A stretch of 64,000 bases of DNA. Origin: Gracilaria gracilis. Its lineage: Eukaryota > Rhodophyta > Florideophyceae > Gracilariales > Gracilariaceae. This document shows positions 1 to 9,406 of the stretch, piece after piece. Position 1 is the first letter of the stretch, and every line of letters begins with the position of its first letter. The notes under the pieces were generated by a model. The model saw only the letters and a program-made list of their open reading frames with translations. It was not told the DNA's origin and did not search any database. The stretch lies in contig JARGSG010000079.1 in NCBI GenBank assembly GCA_030374805.1, positions 186,001 to 250,000 on the forward strand. The letters are read 5' to 3'. The position numbers were made by a program, and so were the translations under genes.

Positions 1-2335
1 AGGAAATGGTTCGTTGTTTGCCTCTGTGGGCTCCCAACAATGATCGATGATAATCATGAAGTAGCTCCTCTCTTTGATCTCCCTTCGGAATACATAAGCG
101 GTTTTCAAAGAACAACCTTCTATTTTTAAATTGAAACGGTTCTTTTGTTTCTTCTAATACTTCTTTAAAGAAGTCGTCTTTCTTGTAGTTTTCATTCAAT
201 TTCTCCAAGTAATCGTTCGTTATTTTCACGGTAGTTACGGAGAAAAGGGTTCTCACTATATCGGAAGACATCTGATGAACTTCCTTGTGCTTTCTTGATA
301 AGGCATCCGCTACTCTATTAGCCTTGCCTTTAATATACTTTATCTCGTAGTTAAACTGCTGCATAAACTCAACCCATCTTGATTGTTTTCTTGACAGCTT
401 CCTCTGGGTTTCTAAATATTTTAACGGGTTATGATCCGTATATATTGTGAACTTCGGGCCATGGAGATAACATCTCCATTCCTCTAACGCATAGACAATA
501 GCAAGTAATTCTCTTTCATGAGTAGAATACCTTTGTTCGGTAGCTGATAACTTTCGTGAAGCATAAGCTACTGGTCTACTGTCTTTGCCGTCGATTTGCG
601 TAAGTACTGCACCAATTCCAGTAGCAGAAGCGTCGGCTGTTACCTCAAATGGTAAGTCAGGATCGGCACATCTTAGGACCGGTGTATTACTAAGAGCTTG
701 CTTTAGTTTGTCAAAAGCACTTTGCTCTGTTGCAGTCCATTTGAAGAGATTAGCCTTCTTGGTAAGATCTGTTAAAGGTGCGGCGATTCTGGAAAAATCT
801 TTTACGAATCTCCTGTAGTAATTGCACAAACCTAGAAAGCTTTGGATGTCAGTGACATTTTTGGGCGTTTCCCAATTTTGTATCGACTCCGTTTTCTTAT
901 GGTTCACTTTGATTCCGTCAGCAGTTATGACATGTCCTAAATAATCTATTTCGGACTTCATAAACTCACACTTAGACAATTTTCCGTACAGTTTGTTCTG
1001 TTTAAGAATTGCGAATGCTTTTCTTAAATGCTCCAAATGTTCCTTAGGAGTCTTACTATATATTAGAATATCATCTAGGTAAACTAGTATGAATTCATCG
1101 AGGTGTTCTCTAAACAGCATATTCATGTAGGTTTGAAAACAACCAGGTGCTCCTGTCAATCCAAATGGAGTAACTAAGTATTCAAACTGTCCGTACCTTG
1201 TTCTGAAGGCAGTCTTTTCAATATCGCCTTCTCTTAATCTTATTTGATGATATCCTGATCTCAAATCAATCACCGAGAATACGGTAGATCCTCCGATTTG
1301 ATCCCAGACTTCATCAATCCTGGGAAGTGGTACTTGGTTTTTTATGCTTTGTTTATTGAGTGCGCGATAATCTACACACATTCTCAAACCACCATCTTTC
1401 TTTCCTATAAATAATACAGGACTTCCCCAAGGACTTATACTTGGTCTTATAAAACCATGAGACATTAACTCATTCAGCTGTCTCTTCATTTCTTGGAGCT
1501 CGTCTCGGGACAATTTATACATTGGTCCCATCTTTGGCTTGGCTCCTTCTTCTAAATCAATCCTCATTTCAACTTCTCTATGAGGAGGTAACTTCTTGGG
1601 CAACTCGTTAGGAAATATATCTTTATATTCCTCTAACAACTTATTTAACTGTATATCGACTTGATTATCAGTTAATGACTTTGACTTGGACTCTTTGACT
1701 TCGTCCTGACTTGATTTCATCACAATATGATATATCATCTTCTTACTTTTCCTTGCAAGCCTGTTGAATTGTTTACTAGTAAGAATGAATGTCGGACGGG
1801 ATGAGGTCCCATAATTACTAGACTCTGCGTCCAGAGTGACTAATTTATCTCCTGAACGAATTAACATTCTATGATTCTTCCAATCAATGAGTGGATTTAT
1901 TTTCACTAACCATGACATGCCTAGGATTACGTCATAAGAGGTTAGGTCCACTACATATGGTTTGATAGAAAATTCTGTCTTGTCAATTGTTAAAGAGAGA
2001 GGTTTTGAACTAATGTCCATAGGGACAAGAGTTCCATCCCACAATTCTGCTTGAAGGTCTGACTTAAGAGTTTCTAAGCTAACTCTGTTAGCAAACTCTT
2101 TCGATATTATAATTTCTTCACAGCCACTGTCCACTAGGACATTACATGGGTGTGCTGACTTTGACTTAACTTTTCCATGGAATAGCAACATTGACTGTCG
2201 CCTTGACTTTCTTCTCCTTTGGTATGGTGAGAAGGTACATAGCTTGACTACATTTGACTTTTTGTTCTTTTTAACTTTTTTACTCATACTCTTACACGGT
2301 AGCGCTAATTGCTCGCTAATTAGCGCTGAGTCTAG
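1..2335 (-). CDS. pol: Pol polyprotein (protease, reverse transcriptase, RNase H), partial
   Basis: Open from the gag frameshift site to the edge of the window. The protein begins at the CTA codon at 2335 if made by -1 frameshifting; the first in-frame ATG is at 2287. An aspartic protease motif (LVDSGCEE) lies about 60 residues in. It is followed by a Ty3-type reverse transcriptase with FSVIDLRSGYHQI and the catalytic FILVYLDDILIYS, then RNase H with FEVTADASATGIGAVLTQ, TDHNPLKYLE and ANRVADALSRK. I translated 1621-2287 codon by codon without a stop and recognised the family blocks below that. Integrase should follow outside the window. The gene replicates the element through an RNA intermediate. 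There is no sign of decay. Confidence 0.93.
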
Positions 2336-2341
2336 TTTTTT
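2301..2341 (-). promoter_or_regulatory. Programmed -1 ribosomal frameshift signal (gag to pol)
   Basis: On the minus strand the last gag codons read CCA AAA AAC TAG. This contains the classic slippery heptamer A AAA AAC in the correct phase (2341-2335), directly before the gag stop. Seven nucleotides later a perfect 10-bp stem begins: AGCGCTAATT (2327-2318), loop of 7 nt, AATTAGCGCT (2310-2301). After a -1 slip the next codon is CTA (2335), and the frame stays open through the hairpin into pol. Simple readthrough of the TAG would hit a TAA four codons later. Slippery site, spacer, stem and open -1 frame all fit known retroelement frameshift signals. Confidence 0.85.
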
Positions 2342-3201
2342 GGAGTTCGACCATTATTATTATAATGGTTTTTGGCTACGCAACCTTGCTTCTTACATAT
2401 GAAGCAAAGACGGGCTTCTAAGCATCGTTTCTTTTCTTCCCCTGATACATGAGCTGTTCGTTGAGAATTAATATTCCCAATTTGCATAGGGGTGGGCCCA
2501 TGGTTTGCGCTGCGGGAGCCGCCAACATTGCGGTTAGCTCCCCAATTATTCTTAGCAAATATATTGTCAAGCCTGTCAGCTATCTTCATAGCTTCTTGAA
2601 TATTATGAGGTTCTGATTTTTCAACCTCAATTCTAGTTCTTGTTCTCAGGCCTTGACTATAGTGGAATATTTGTTCAGCATCCGACATGGTAGGGATTTG
2701 TAGCAACCATTTGGTGAACTCTTGATTATATAAACGAACAGTAGTTAGCCTCCCTTCTTGCTTTAGATCACTAAGCTTTTTCCTGGCGTTTATTTCCCTA
2801 TTAACTGGTTCAAAATATTGCATCAGTTTTTCTTTAAATAATTCAAAGGTCTGGGGGTGATCACCACTAATAGTAATCAGTTCGTACCATTGTAAAGCGT
2901 CTCCCCCCAAATAACTGATGGCGTACGTGATTTTCAGCTCATCATTAGGGTTATCTTTCATACTGTCGAAGATGTTCTCCAAACTTGTTATCCAACTACG
3001 TACTCCTTTGCCAGTAAACTTATCTGGTTTTCCTATCTTGAGGATGGAGTCTGATCTCGTCTTGTTGGATAAATTTACAAAGGCTTGGTTAGCACTATTC
3101 AATTGTTGAGTCAATTGCGTGACCTGCACTTGCAACTCTTGGATTGCCTGCACGCTTTGCTCAAACGAGGGGGTTCCTGGATTAGACATTTTAGGGAACA
3201 A
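2332..3201 (-). CDS. gag: Gag protein of the Ty3/gypsy element
   Basis: This 289-residue protein matches the Retrotrans_gag capsid pattern: an early coiled segment (about 15-50), then the central helical core containing YLGGDALQWYE and LYNQEFTKWL. It packages the element RNA. Near the C-terminus a zinc-knuckle-like motif reads CFICKKQGCVAKNH. Its ligand order is Cys-Cys-Cys-His rather than the usual CCHC with His third. The start at 3201 is the first ATG and gives the expected N-terminus. The stop TAG at 2334-2332 overlaps the frameshift signal that feeds into pol. The accessory ORF ends 96 nt upstream in the same orientation. Confidence 0.9.
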   Translation of the reverse strand: MFPKMSNPGTPSFEQSVQAIQELQVQVTQLTQQLNSANQAFVNLSNKTRSDSILKIGKPDKFTGKGVRSWITSLENIFDSMKDNPNDELKITYAISYLGGDALQWYELITISGDHPQTFELFKEKLMQYFEPVNREINARKKLSDLKQEGRLTTVRLYNQEFTKWLLQIPTMSDAEQIFHYSQGLRTRTRIEVEKSEPHNIQEAMKIADRLDNIFAKNNWGANRNVGGSRSANHGPTPMQIGNINSQRTAHVSGEEKKRCLEARLCFICKKQGCVAKNHYNNNGRTPKN

Positions 3202-3297
3202 TTATTAACCCAATATAACAATCGAATTTATTACGCAATTATCAAGTGAAGCAATCACCAATAATCAATCAAGCAATGTCTCAATAATTCAATGAAC

Positions 3298-4221
3298 TTA
3301 ATGATTACCACGCCTGGTCCTCAGGTGATTCGTAACCTGGCTAATAGAGTCCACGGTTTCCTTCGGAGCCCTTGCAATAGTCGTGAAAGGACGTCCACCG
3401 GGCAAGGTTGCTGCGCTGGCAACTTCAAGGAATAATTTGACCCTCTCCACGTGGGCCTCGGTCATGTAATGATGACCCCACGAGAGCACGTCCTTACACC
3501 AGAGATTACACACTGGACAGTGGACTTTTAACTTATCCCCGTAATCCAGCAAGACCTGGTGGCGTGCGGCTCCAAACCCGGAGTTGTTTACAGCTGCTCG
3601 CAGGTGCTGGGACGAAGCGTTGTGGTCGGTCCACGAGACCGTGGGTGACTTATGAATTTTACAGTCTCGACACAAATCACGTGCACGATGCTCTCGCTGT
3701 CCTGTGCGGATCTCCTGCCTATCAAAGTGACGGCCTTTTATGCGGTTCCGATTGACTCGCGTTACAATCTCTTCAATCCTATCACCATCAGCATCACCCA
3801 AATGGCGCGTAGTGATTGGACGATAGGCGTCGTCCCCGGGAAGTTGATAGGGGGCTGGCCTTGAGTTAAGTTTATTGCGGCGAATAGGTCTCGGAAGACT
3901 AGTCCTAAATGTAGGGCTTTTCGCAACTACGTCACCACGTTTGGCGAATAACGTAAGCCTACCACCCTTCGGAGCCCCGCCCTTTGATTTAGACGTCTTG
4001 TTAGAGGACGAGTGCACTGACTCGACCTCAGTAGATTTGTCCGTTTGGACGGTTTTTACTTTTTTCTTGGGGGGCGGGGAAGGTGACGGCGGTCTCGGTG
4101 GAGTATTAGGACAACTTCGTTTAATTTCTATTTCCAATTTCTTAGGAGAAGCGGAGCGTTTACGGTCCTGCTTTGGTTTCACTTCCGTGGCCACGTGGCA
4201 CACCTTTGGAGAGTTAACCAC
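3298..4221 (-). CDS. Accessory zinc-finger ORF between LTR and gag
   Basis: A 307-residue basic protein lies upstream of gag in the same orientation, inside the element. The N-terminal third is rich in Pro, Lys and Ser and holds a likely nuclear localisation signal (PPKKKVK, about residue 52). Two zinc fingers share identical spacing C-x2-C-x12-H-x5-H: one begins CRDCKIHKS (about 183-205), the other CPVCNLWCKD (about 236-258). Both carry Trp at the same position before the first His, which resembles U1-type C2H2 fingers that bind RNA or DNA. Ty3/gypsy elements usually have no ORF here. A role in RNA packaging or in directing the element to chromatin is inference. I do not recognise the protein. 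Confidence 0.7.
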   Translation of the reverse strand: MVNSPKVCHVATEVKPKQDRKRSASPKKLEIEIKRSCPNTPPRPPSPSPPPKKKVKTVQTDKSTEVESVHSSSNKTSKSKGGAPKGGRLTLFAKRGDVVAKSPTFRTSLPRPIRRNKLNSRPAPYQLPGDDAYRPITTRHLGDADGDRIEEIVTRVNRNRIKGRHFDRQEIRTGQREHRARDLCRDCKIHKSPTVSWTDHNASSQHLRAAVNNSGFGAARHQVLLDYGDKLKVHCPVCNLWCKDVLSWGHHYMTEAHVERVKLFLEVASAATLPGGRPFTTIARAPKETVDSISQVTNHLRTRRGNH

Positions 4222-4374
4222 TTAAATAGAAAAATAGAAAAATAGATATTTAGATAAGTATATAAGTAGTTATGTAAAACATACAGATATAGATAAATAA
4301 ATAGAATTTATAACGTTAGCAACGATTATAGTAGCGATGCTACCAATTGTAATAATTGATTTAATAGCAAACTT

Positions 4375-4676
4375 TGGACTTAATTTTATTGAAAGAATAC
4401 TTTATTACTTTCAATAAATTGGACTTACTTTTGAGACTTATGCAAACTTTTGCAAACTTGGTATACTTTCAGACTTTAGTAAACTTTCAGAACTTTAGGA
4501 AACTTTTAGAAAACAATCAAGATGGGTTGAGTTTATGGACTTAATTTTATTGAAAGAATACTTTATTACTTTCAATAAATTGGACTTACTTTTGAGACTT
4601 ATGCAAACTTTTGGAAACTTGGTATACTTTCAGACTTTAGTAAACTTTCAGAACTTTAGGAAACTTTTAGAAAACA
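4375..4676. repeat. Direct repeat, two 141-bp units in the leader
   Basis: Unit 1 is 4375-4515 and unit 2 is 4536-4676, offset 161 bp, with one difference that I can see. Each unit is AT-rich and contains internal runs of the type AAACTTTT and an internal inverted repeat (TTTATTGAAAG / CTTTCAATAAA). It lies between the putative LTR and the first ORF, so it is part of the transcribed leader of the retrotransposon. Confidence 0.9.
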
Positions 4677-4815
4677 CAAATTTAGAACATTAATAAAGTA
4701 TTGTTTATTATAATGTAGGAAGCCTTGCTGGCGGAGAAGGCACTAAGGGGCACTTCTGTCCGTTCGAGGCGTGGGGCCAGAGAGAAGGGAGACGGTTGCG
4801 CGGTCCGGCGCGGCG

Positions 4816-4823
4816 CTTTTATA
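4816..4823 (-). promoter_or_regulatory. TATA box of the retrotransposon promoter
   Basis: The minus strand reads TATAAAAG, a canonical TATA box. It sits at the edge and loop of a GC-rich inverted repeat (GCGCGGCGCT 4808-4817 with AGCGCCGCGC 4834-4843). It would start transcription about 30 nt downstream, toward the element's ORFs. Confidence 0.6.
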
Positions 4824-4887
4824 GAGAGATGAGAGCGCCGCGCTACGGCACAATCATCTCCTTTCCGCGCCGGATTGCGTGCAGGGC

Positions 4888-4965
4888 TGCCATAATGGCC
4901 GCCGCATTGCGCGCCATGTTGGCAGCTGGGCCACAATGGCGCGCCGTGAGGCGGCCATTATGGCA
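4888..4965. repeat. Foldback sequence with nested inverted repeats in the LTR
   Basis: The outer arms are a perfect 15-bp inverted repeat, GCCATAATGGCCGCC (4889-4903) with its complement at 4950-4964, extended one pair by T/A. Nested inside are 9-bp arms GCGCGCCAT (4909-4917) and ATGGCGCGC (4936-4944). It lies upstream of the TATA box, in the position of a U3 enhancer. Confidence 0.8.
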
Positions 4966-5103
4966 TTGCCTGTAATCCATAACAGGTGGCGAGGATCACA
5001 CGTGTACAAATCTGTTACCAATCTGCCTTTTTCGTGCAATTTATGGGGCCTACCCTGCTGTTTGGCTATGGCCCGACACAATTAGATAAAATCCCAGGTT
5101 ATT

Positions 5104-5129
5104 GCGGGCGAATATTGATATTCGCCCGC
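5104..5129. repeat. 12-bp-arm palindrome just outside the putative LTR
   Basis: GCGGGCGAATAT, a 2-nt centre TG, then ATATTCGCCCGC. It is perfect over 24 paired bases and lies 24 bp outside the proposed LTR boundary. It may be an insertion target, a binding site of the resident locus, or unrelated. Confidence 0.7.
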
Positions 5130-5220
5130 AAAGAGCCTCTGCAAAACCTCGCATCCGAGCGATAAGTGCTGCACTACACAGCCTAATTTGCTCAAATAAA
5201 TCTACTTCTGCTGTGCCCTG

Positions 5221-7417
5221 GAAAAACCATACAAATACAGTTCTCATCTGCACTGCTATTTCTATGAAAAATCGTCCTCTTCCACGATTTCGCTTGCCGG
5301 TAAGCCTGCTGATGGTGAGCGTCCTGTCTTCGCTTCCAAGGTGTTGGACATTGATTTTGCTTCCGTCTCCGACTTCCATGCCTCCCAAACATCCAAACAG
5401 TTTCAAATGCGCTGCAACTTCCTCGTCAAGGGAGGAAAGACAACCAAGTTTTCCTTCACTCATATTGGACCTGTGTGTCTCCTCGTTGGCGATGAGCTTG
5501 TTCTAGAATCCGATGCAACCGATGAAAGATCTACCTCCTCCTAAGAAATTCCATCCGGCACACATACCGTACAACTTCTCTAATCACGCCCATCAACATC
5601 TGACGCTAAACTATAGCTTACTGCCGAGCGACAAGAGCTCCAGTGCGACTTGTCCGACATCCTTCCTGTCTTAACCACCGTTGACCCTCGCTCATCGCAA
5701 CTTTCCGCCGGAGGTACTGCTACGATATATGGCGTGGCGTGTTTAATGGCGTAGAGATTCGTTTCGGGGAAAAGAATATTGACATTCTTGTCAACCAATC
5801 TACCGAAACTGAGGTGCTTGTTACCGTTCCTGAGTCTTCTTCTTCTTCTTCTTCTTCTTTACATTACTGCATCCAACAGAGTGGGCAACTCCAACGGCTT
5901 AGCATTCCAATATTCGAGTTCTGCGTTGCCTCCCTTTCGGTTTAGCGAATCTCGCGTGCGTGACGGTTCGAAGCCCATAGTGCTCAGTCTGGTTACCGGA
6001 ATCAAGTACGGTCCAGACCACAGATACTATGCTTCGGCCATCAATAGCGTTGTTCACTCATTTTCCGCGGGTTATGATATGAAGGCCAGTGATCTTTGTA
6101 CGTCACCTTCTCTGGGGAAGCATCGCGCAATACTTGGCTTGGCTTTCAATCCAGCGGATACTGACGTGAATTTATTTGTATTTGCTTCTGTTCTGGATTG
6201 GAAGAAGAGCGGCAAGTCGAACACACCACGTGGCTGGGCTAGCGGTCACATTTTGCTCCTCAAGAAGGATGTTGACGGCAAGTGTTTGGACAAAGTTGGC
6301 GACCCCGTTATTACCGGGCTTCCCGTATCAAACCATGATCACGGCGTGAATGGTTTGGTTTTCGACAATGATGGAAGGCTACACATGCAAATTGGTGGGT
6401 TCACCAATGCTGGTCTGAATGACTCGAGCTCTAGACTGGGTGGGGTTGACGAGAATCCGCTTGGTGTCGCTAGATTATTGGCGCTAGCTTAGCGGTAGAT
6501 GCAAACAAGCCTGGTTTCAACGGCAATGTGGAGTATGATGCGGACAATCCAGCTAAAGCGAATCAAGTCGGTGGGGACGTCAAGATTTACTCCCCAGTAT
6601 GGCGAAATTCATTTGGTATCAACTTTCATTCGAACGGGTTTTTGTATGCCACCGACAATGGTGCTTCGGCTGGGTTTGGAGACATATCTGTTTCATGTAC
6701 TGCTTCTACCAAGTACGCTGGAAAGAATCTGGACGATAAGCTTGGAAAGGTTATAGAAGGCAAGTATGCAGGTCATCCAAACCGCAACAGGGGTGAAAAG
6801 GATCCGAGAGAATATAAGTTCATGGACTCAAAGGAAAAGTCAAATGGGTTCTATCAGAAACCAATCGCTACATTTGAGTCATCCACTAATGGTGTGATGG
6901 AGTACACAGCAAACAGCTTCAAAGGACAGCTCAAGGGAGATATCATGTGTTCCAAGTATACTACCGAGAGCTCGCCTGGAAAATGTTCCGAGTGCAATTG
7001 GATGACAACGGAATCCTGAAGAAGGGGCCCGATGAGTTATGGTTGTCCAGTGGGCTGTCCATTGAGATGCCTCCTTACGGCCAAATTCTTATGCCCCGAG
7101 TTTACAAAAAGGAAGTCATTGTTCTGTCTCCTATAACAGAAAACAGCATTCTTCCAGTTTTTACGGCTGTTCTACCGTTCCGTCTACCGTTCCGAGGCCC
7201 TTCTAAAGGAGGAAACGAGGTCATTATGACTGGTGAGAATTTGGCCGAAGGTGCAGTTGCGGTTTTCGGGATAAGAAGTGTACAAGTGTGTCGTCAGTGT
7301 CATCGGACAATAGGAGCTTTAAGTGCAAGGTACCGTCTGGAAGCCCAGGCCAACGAGTATCAATATCACTTCAGTTTTCCGATAGCACGCTCAATGTTGG
7401 GGCCGGTAGCGGTGTAG
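5221..7417 (+). pseudogene. Broken PA14/IPT/glucose-sorbosone dehydrogenase-like gene
   Basis: Homologous stretches appear in order but in different frames. 5221-5544 reads like the end of a PA14-type domain (KTTKFSFTHIGPVCLLVGDE). 5739-5830 reads like an IPT/TIG domain (FNGVEIRFGEKNIDI, TEVLVTVPES). 5880-7130 is a six-bladed sugar-dehydrogenase-like propeller with LGLAFNPADTD, SNHDHGVNGLVFDNDG, IGGFTNAGLND and FLYATDNGASAGFGD. 7180-7270 looks like a second IPT (GGNEVIMTGENL). The frame changes inside a TTC microsatellite at about 5837-5860, near 6490 and near 7000. An intact family member would be a secreted PQQ-type sugar dehydrogenase-like protein; the substrate is unknown. Multiple frame changes make this a pseudogene unless several very short introns exist. 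Confidence 0.7.
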
Positions 7418-9406
7418 ACTATGTATACATGAACGTATGAGCAGCAAAATATTCACAACAAGATAAGACCATTGACAGTGTACAGCGCAGGATGTCTGAA
7501 GCCGTGACAAGAATTCTTTCTTCATCACGAGCAATGAGCCCGTCATTCACAATGAGGCGTCCATTTTTCGAGGCGTTCAATCTACCAAACATCCACCTCT
7601 CCCGCTATGGTTCACTTACTCCATAGATGCAGAATGGCTTTTCTGGCTGTTTGGTCCCTTTTTTTCCTCCACATTGTGGTCTACTGCCCTCGAGGTTTCC
7701 AAGAACATACGACAACTGACGGTGTTCTCTCGTGAGGAATTCCTAAAACCTCGATGGCTGTCGTATTCTTCCTTTTCGTAGGCACCACCTTCATATTCGA
7801 AGCAGAAGGAACCCACAACTACAAACCTTTTCTCACTTTCGTAAAGACGATCGACTTGTCAAGAGTCAAAATATAGACCAAGCCACAAAAGACTCAGAGG
7901 ACAACTTCCCCCTCTGAGTCTTAAGGACTAGGCTAGGTTTCCCTACACCTAGCCCTCTTCTAGTCCGTGTCCTAGGTCAATTAATGAGCCTTGGCCAAGT
8001 TTTAGGGTTCCTCAGTTGCCCTCCGCCTAAACCTAGACCAAGTCTCGAATTCATATAACTGAGCCCGGGCTCAGCTCTTCCAAGTTCAGGTCCTAAGGTT
8101 CCTTGGTTGCCCTCCGCTTAGTCCCTGAACAAGGTCGATATGAATTTTCCATGTTCCATTGTCAACTTCCAGGTTCGAACTCCGTGTTTCCAGTAGCTTC
8201 TTGCGAAATCTTCCACTGGGTCGGGAGGCCATCCCCGACCCGGCTTCGTGGCGCTACATAGTACTATTTAAAGCTCGAAACTTCGCAGATTGCTCATGTA
8301 CAACTGACAACGACGTGGAAAGCAATTGTAATTGAAAAAGGATTTGATAGTGTGGTAGCATTTGTCTGTCATTCTTACCAGAATGGAAAAAAATGCCATC
8401 TTTAGCAATGGCACGCAATCCATGACTTCAATTGAAAGTGTTTGACAGATTGCCATACATACAGGACTTGGAGTTTTATGAAGGAATGGATATATCAAGT
8501 CGAGAACACATAGAAGGTCTACCGCTTCCTCTTCATTGTATTTAGTTCCTAGTGGAGGTAAAACGGTTGTAGCTAAACAATCAGTGGCAATGATAACGTC
8601 GGGACGCTTTATATGTCGATGGAGGTTTTTTACCAAACCTCAGGGACCACGAAAAGTCAACATTCGCGCTCTTTCTAAAGAAGAAGGATGTATTAAACCA
8701 AATTCGTGTCTAGGATATTGCCTTTGATCTCCTCCATACAGGAGTTCCTTTGTCCACCGTCAGAATCGGGGTAAACGCGATGTCCAATAATGCTCGGATG
8801 AGGTGGTCTCTCCGAAGTTGAGAAGGTAAGAAAACACGAACATATGCGCCAAATACTACAACGTGGAAGTTGTGTATTATAAACATCCAATCCGCAGCCA
8901 CCATTGTTCAGGCGATTCCCGTTGATTCTGGCGCTTCGTGGCACCGCCAAGAGAGCTTCCGTCGCAGAAAGAACGAGGACAAAGGTCTGCTGCCAATCGT
9001 TAGACAATGGCCAAAGAAACATTTTTGGCCTTTCAGCGTTTTTGAGGAGAGAGAGAACCACTCATTTTCGTTTCAGAATACGGAACTCAGGATCACAGTA
9101 AAGAAGAAGACTACATGGCACCCACAGCCCGCCAGTTCGATTTCGAGTTGAACAACACACAGTTCTTCAACAGAAGCGCGCACATCGTTCTCTCAAGTAC
9201 ATGTTGCAAAGCGGGTGATGAACTCACCGAAAAAGTCGCCCACTATCATATCGAGCAGCTCCGGGCGTGGATACAGCGACAAAGCTCATTCGTTACACAC
9301 TTCTTCTTCTTCTTAATAATAGAGTATGTACGCCTTTTTTTTGAGACAACACGAGATCGATGCGCCCTGGATCCTTGCAGTATTCCTGGTGTACTTGCAT
9401 CTGCAA
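7418..9406. other. No supported gene
   Basis: I see no recognisable coding region. A minus-strand open stretch at 8268-8636 (RPDVIIATDCLATT, then YNEEEAVDLLCVL) faintly recalls the core of class I methyltransferases of the METTL21/FAM86 type, but it is too short and isolated to call. Two imperfect copies of a sequence containing GTTGCCCTCCGC, about 90 bp apart, lie at about 8005-8150. Confidence 0.4.
8268..8636 (-). CDS. Small ORF of unknown function
   Basis: This is a 122-codon open frame on the minus strand. DVIIATDC followed by an acidic and hydrophobic stretch is weakly like the motif-II region of small methyltransferases. No flanking exon completes a domain. It may be a chance ORF or the relic of a gene between 8268 and 9060, where two other minus-strand open stretches overlap. 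Confidence 0.15.
   Translation of the reverse strand: MVKNLHRHIKRPDVIIATDCLATTVLPPLGTKYNEEEAVDLLCVLDLIYPFLHKTPSPVCMAICQTLSIEVMDCVPLLKMAFFSILVRMTDKCYHTIKSFFNYNCFPRRCQLYMSNLRSFEL

Larger units (their letters stand above)
1..5080 (-). mobile_element. Ty3/gypsy LTR retrotransposon, 5' half
   Basis: Seen in order on the minus strand from high to low coordinate: a GC-rich segment with a TATA box (putative 5' LTR), a leader with a 141-bp direct repeat, a 307-codon zinc-finger ORF, gag, and pol with protease, reverse transcriptase and RNase H. Integrase and the 3' LTR lie beyond position 1. None of the reading frames inside the window is broken, so the copy looks young. The upper boundary is tentative: the minus strand begins TGTGT at 5080, a plausible LTR terminus, but no second LTR is available to compare. 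Confidence 0.85.
4680..5080 (-). repeat. Putative 5' LTR of the Ty3/gypsy element
   Basis: The GC-rich segment carries a minus-strand TATA box (4816-4823). About 115 nt downstream is a polyadenylation-type AATAAA on the minus strand near 4703-4708, the order expected for U3-R-U5. A TGTGT start at 5080 is compatible with an LTR end. I could not identify a primer-binding site or the lower boundary with confidence, and the partner LTR is outside the window. Confidence 0.45.

Noticed and set aside
2284..2334. Gag stop readthrough as the route to Pol
   Set aside because: After the TAG the gag frame meets TAA within four codons; only the -1 frame is open.
8172..8182. GGTTCGAACTC, resembling a tRNA T-arm/B box
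   Set aside because: No cloverleaf can be formed with the flanks and no A box lies at the right distance.
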